Shown here in pieces: positions 6,289 to 8,592 of a DNA stretch of 8,592 nucleotides. A program made the translations under genes and the position numbers. The first letter of the stretch is position 1. Every line of letters starts with the position of its first letter. This DNA comes from Flavobacteriales bacterium CG18_big_fil_WC_8_21_14_2_50_32_9 (lineage in GTDB: Bacteria; Bacteroidota; Bacteroidia; Flavobacteriales_E; Vicingaceae), in contig PCUH01000112.1 in the NCBI GenBank assembly GCA_002770955.1, positions 1 to 8,592 of the forward strand, written 5' to 3'. The notes beneath the pieces are model-generated. The model was not told the origin of the DNA. It did no database searches and saw only the letters and a list, made by a program, of their open reading frames with translations.

Positions 6289-6969
6289 TTACTTCCAATT
6301 ACCATTTGTTGTAGATTCTTCCATAGATCCTACAGCAACAAAGGCATCTAAATCAACTCCTTCGTTTTTTAAATCTAAACCAGTATAAACGTCTTTGTAG
6401 GCTGCTTTAACTTCAAAAACTTTCACTTTCACTTTTCCTTTTTCAATTTCTCCCGATGCCATTTCAAATTCTTTTCCTTCTGCGAAAGGTATCAAATTTA
6501 TTTTACTCACTACTTTATCGAAATTTTCTTTAAATAATTCTTCTCTTACAGGAATTTTAGTTGTATCTCTTATTATTATTCCTAAAGCAATTGCTTTAGA
6601 TTCTTGTCCTATTAAACTATCTGGCAAATTTCCTTTCGAATAAATAATTATCAAAGAATCATTGGTTAAAAAATCAATCAACTGTGTAAAATTTGAGGCA
6701 TATTCTCCTCTAATTTTTTTATATTCTACTTGTGCATCTCTAATTTGTTCCAAACGCTCTTGCACAACATGATTTCTCTTTTTAATTTCTGCAGTTAGCT
6801 CAATTTTACTCTGAATGGAATTGTAATTCATATATGCAGCTATAGCAATTAATACTACAAAAACAATTTTTACAATATTTAATATCATAGGTGATAACCC
6901 TACTAACACATATTTTGATAAAAAATATAAAGCTACAGCTGATAAGATAATAATTATAAGTAATCCCAT
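6289..6969 (-). CDS. Two-TM membrane protein of unknown function, pilin-like in part
   Basis: This 226-residue protein starts at an ATG at 6969. Two hydrophobic helices at about 2-20 and 28-46 are followed by a charged, heptad-like helix (50-85) and then by about 140 soluble residues, probably beta-rich. After the second helix, the stretch ERLEQIRDAQVEYKKIRGEY (71-90) followed by FTQLIDFL has the look of pseudopilin/GspG-type proteins (a helix, then DAQxxYxxxxGxY). The N-terminus is not a normal type III signal with E5, however. I believe related unnamed proteins occur across Bacteroidota, but I cannot name the family. It lies upstream of the DUF3822 gene, whose fold family is PilM-like, so a link to an envelope assembly system is possible but unproven. 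A good TAnnTTTG promoter stands about 28 bases before the start. The 138-base gap downstream leaves it unclear whether it is cotranscribed with the DUF3822 run. Confidence 0.8.
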   Translation of the reverse strand: MGLLIIIILSAVALYFLSKYVLVGLSPMILNIVKIVFVVLIAIAAYMNYNSIQSKIELTAEIKKRNHVVQERLEQIRDAQVEYKKIRGEYASNFTQLIDFLTNDSLIIIYSKGNLPDSLIGQESKAIALGIIIRDTTKIPVREELFKENFDKVVSKINLIPFAEGKEFEMASGEIEKGKVKVKVFEVKAAYKDVYTGLDLKNEGVDLDAFVAVGSMEESTTNGNWK

Positions 6970-6997
6970 AGTTAATTATTTAAACGAATTTTGAAAA

Positions 6998-7032
6998 CAA
7001 AACTACTATTTTTTTTATTGAATATACTCAAA
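6998..7032 (-). promoter_or_regulatory. Bacteroidota-type promoter for the two-TM protein gene
   Basis: On the minus strand TAGTTTTG (7005-6998) matches the -7 consensus TAnnTTTG exactly. A TTTG (7032-7029) stands 23 bases upstream as the -33 element, at the upper edge of the spacing reported for Flavobacterium-type promoters. Transcription would start near 6992, giving a leader of about 25 bases before the ATG at 6969. The -33 element lies inside a repeated motif (7024-7037), so a regulator binding that repeat could control it. The call rests on motif matching only. Confidence 0.5.
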
Positions 7033-7124
7033 CTTAGCAGATTTTCAGAAGAAAAATGCTTAGTATGAGTAATACTCGAAACCTAAGTGTATCTACCTTC
7101 CGAAAACATATTTGGTTTCGGTAT
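7024..7124. repeat. Repeat-rich divergent spacer, possible operator region
   Basis: Several related elements lie in the 228-base spacer between the two-TM protein gene and the helicase gene. ATACTCAAACTTAG (7024-7037) recurs as ATACTCGAAACCTAAG (7072-7087), alike but for two gapped bases. A perfect palindrome, GAGTA-A-TACTC, sits at 7067-7077. The arm at 7072-7086 also pairs over 13 bases with TTTGGTTTCGGTAT (7111-7124), with one bulge and one mismatch. CTTAG and CTAAG flank the palindrome as a further short inverted pair. This is more structure than a plain AT-rich spacer usually shows and could be operator sites or a structured RNA leader. No known riboswitch or sRNA is recognised. Confidence 0.4.
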
Positions 7125-7197
7125 AAGTAACTGCGAATTTAAAATTAATATTGTAGTAATATTGTTTTTTTACTAAGAAGTTGTTTAGAGTTTAATT

Positions 7198-8592
7198 ATG
7201 CACAATCAGTTTTATCAATTATTACTTCAACATTTTGGGTTTAAACCAACTCAAAAACAGCAGAAAGTATTGGGTGCATTAACTGATTTTGTTTTTCATC
7301 AACAAAAAAGAAGTTTGTTTGTGCTTAAAGGTTATGCCGGAACAGGAAAAACTTCTATTATTGGTGCGTTAGTAAAAACCTTACCTCAATTTAATTTAGA
7401 ATCGGTATTATTGGCACCAACAGGAAGAGCTGCAAAAGTACTGTCTAATTATTCGCAAAAACCAGCCTTTACCATTCATAAAATGATATACCAATTGAAA
7501 AGTGGGGGAGATGGTTATACTCGTTTTAGTATAAAACAAAATAAATTTCAAAACACTATTTTTTTGGTTGATGAAGCTTCTATGATTAGTGATGTTGGGA
7601 GCTTAGTAAACAACAGTTGGGAAAACCAAAAAGGCTTGTTAGATGATTTGTTGGAATATGTTTACAGTGGCATCAACTGTAAATTGATTTTTATTGGAGA
7701 TACCGCTCAATTGCCTCCCGTGGGGGTGGAAGAAAGTCCAGCTTTAGATGAGGATTTGCTGCATAAAAACTATTATTTGTATCCCGAATTTTATGAGTTG
7801 GATGAAGTAGTGAGACAAGCTCAGGATAGTGAAATTTTATCGTTAGCTACTTTTATTAGGGCAAAAATTAATACTAAAAAAGTTGAACTACCCATGTTTC
7901 CTGAAATAGTAGATACAACGGATGTACAATTAATAACTGGACTGGAGTTAGAAGATGAGTTAAGTGATGCTTACAGTAAGTTTGGAGATGAAAATGTAAT
8001 GGTAGTTTGCCGAAGTAACAAAAGAGCCAATTTGTTTAATTTGCAAATTAGAGCAAGAATAAAATGGTTGGAAGAAGAAATTGCCGCAGGCGATTATATG
8101 ATGGTGGTAAAAAACAACTATTTTTGGCTAGACAGCCTCCCCCCAGCACCCTCCGAAGGAGGGGGAGATTTTTCTAAGGTAGGTTTTATTGCCAATGGCG
8201 ATATTATTGAGATTTTAAAAATTAGAGGTTTTGAAGAAAAACATGGGTTTAGGTTTGCCAATATTACTATACGCATGGTGGATTATCCTAATGAACCAGA
8301 TTTAGAAATTAAAATTCTGATGGACAGTATTCTTTCTGATGCTCCATCATTATCATCGGGAAAATTTAGGGAGTTGTATGATGCCATTTCGGAAGAATAC
8401 GGATACGAGCCCAACAGGAAAAAACGCAACGAATTAATTCGTAAAGATGCTTACTATCAGGCATTGCAAGTAAAGTTTGCTTATGCTATTACTTGTCATA
8501 AATCTCAGGGCGGACAATGGGATGCAGTTTTTGTTGAGCAAGGTTATCTTACCGAAGAAATGATCAATGTAGAATATTTGCGATGGCTTTAT
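7198..8592 (+). CDS. RecD-like / UvrD_C_2 superfamily 1 DNA helicase (3' end outside window)
   Basis: The first 465 codons of an ATP-dependent SF1B helicase are present, probably acting in DNA repair or recombination; the reading frame is open to the last base. Visible motifs are Walker A GYAGTGKT (45-52), motif Ia LLAPTGRAAK (71-80), Walker B LVDEASM (123-129), motif III GDTAQLPPV (168-176), motif IV-like LDEVVRQ (201-207), the NGDIIEIL barrel entry (333-340) and motif V/VI YAITCHKSQGGQWDAVFVE (429-447). The final motif with its arginine finger is just beyond the edge, where LRWLY should continue into TAITRA. Such helicases often neighbour DUF3822-rsmD in Bacteroidota, here divergently. An insert at about residues 312-326 (LPPAPSEGGGD core) comes from a GC-rich palindrome and is unlike the rest of the gene. 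The ATG at 7198 lies close to the expected N-terminus. The gene is partial only because the window ends. Confidence 0.93.
   Translation, partial: MHNQFYQLLLQHFGFKPTQKQQKVLGALTDFVFHQQKRSLFVLKGYAGTGKTSIIGALVKTLPQFNLESVLLAPTGRAAKVLSNYSQKPAFTIHKMIYQLKSGGDGYTRFSIKQNKFQNTIFLVDEASMISDVGSLVNNSWENQKGLLDDLLEYVYSGINCKLIFIGDTAQLPPVGVEESPALDEDLLHKNYYLYPEFYELDEVVRQAQDSEILSLATFIRAKINTKKVELPMFPEIVDTTDVQLITGLELEDELSDAYSKFGDENVMVVCRSNKRANLFNLQIRARIKWLEEEIAAGDYMMVVKNNYFWLDSLPPAPSEGGGDFSKVGFIANGDIIEILKIRGFEEKHGFRFANITIRMVDYPNEPDLEIKILMDSILSDAPSLSSGKFRELYDAISEEYGYEPNRKKRNELIRKDAYYQALQVKFAYAITCHKSQGGQWDAVFVEQGYLTEEMINVEYLRWLY
8134..8169 (+). repeat. GC-rich palindromic repeat inserted in frame in the helicase gene
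   Basis: In a gene that is otherwise AT-rich, these 36 bases are about three-quarters G+C. They contain the inverted repeat CCCTCC-GAA-GGAGGG (8149-8163), and an alternative partner for GGGGAG (8162-8167) in a C-rich run just upstream (8138-8144). The codons read SLPPAPSEGGGD and keep the frame open. The position is a likely surface loop just before the GFIANGD strand of the helicase. This looks like an interspersed palindromic element tolerated inside a coding region, comparable in principle to the Rickettsia palindromic elements. No other copy is present in this window. Confidence 0.7.

Noticed and set aside
1..8592. CRISPR, tRNA, rRNA, insertion sequence or phage genes
   Set aside because: I saw no regularly spaced repeats, cloverleaf sequences, transposase or integrase motifs, or phage structural genes on either strand.

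Overview
The window is AT-rich DNA from a member of the Bacteroidota, most likely a flavobacterium-like lineage. The evidence is gene content: a TPR/SpoIIE-phosphatase fusion, a DUF3822 protein directly upstream of rsmD, and a RecD-like helicase next to them. Genes also lack visible Shine-Dalgarno sequences, and one good TAnnTTTG-type promoter is present. There are no rRNA or tRNA genes, CRISPR arrays, integrases or transposases, and I see no defence or secondary-metabolite cluster.

Left part (1-1172): a minus-strand gene for a small secreted protein of unknown function is followed by about 290 bases with little content. Next comes a strong hairpin terminator and a 74-residue minus-strand protein whose layout resembles a degenerate cold-shock domain. 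A short divergent spacer then leads to the next gene.

Centre-left (1173-3413): a 702-residue sensor-type protein has a signal peptide, TPR repeats, one membrane segment, a coiled coil and a SpoIIE/PP2C-like serine phosphatase domain. Just past its stop codon lies a short second copy of the end of such a gene, apparently the remnant of a lost paralogue, partly inside an imperfect hairpin.

Centre (3414-6150): a tightly packed minus-strand run, in order of transcription: a DUF3822 protein (actin-like fold family), rsmD (16S rRNA m2G966 methyltransferase) and a MATE-family multidrug/Na+ exporter. The first two overlap by 10 bases and the next pair is 2 bases apart. All three appear to use non-ATG starts (TTG, GTG, TTG).

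Right part (6151-8592): upstream of that run is a minus-strand gene for a two-TM protein with a pilin-like look, transcribed from a recognisable Bacteroidota promoter. A repeat-rich divergent spacer separates it from a plus-strand RecD-like/UvrD_C_2 helicase that runs off the window. The helicase carries a GC-rich palindromic insertion in frame. This insertion, the paralogue remnant and the run of non-ATG starts are the most noteworthy observations. I found no convincing new multi-gene system.
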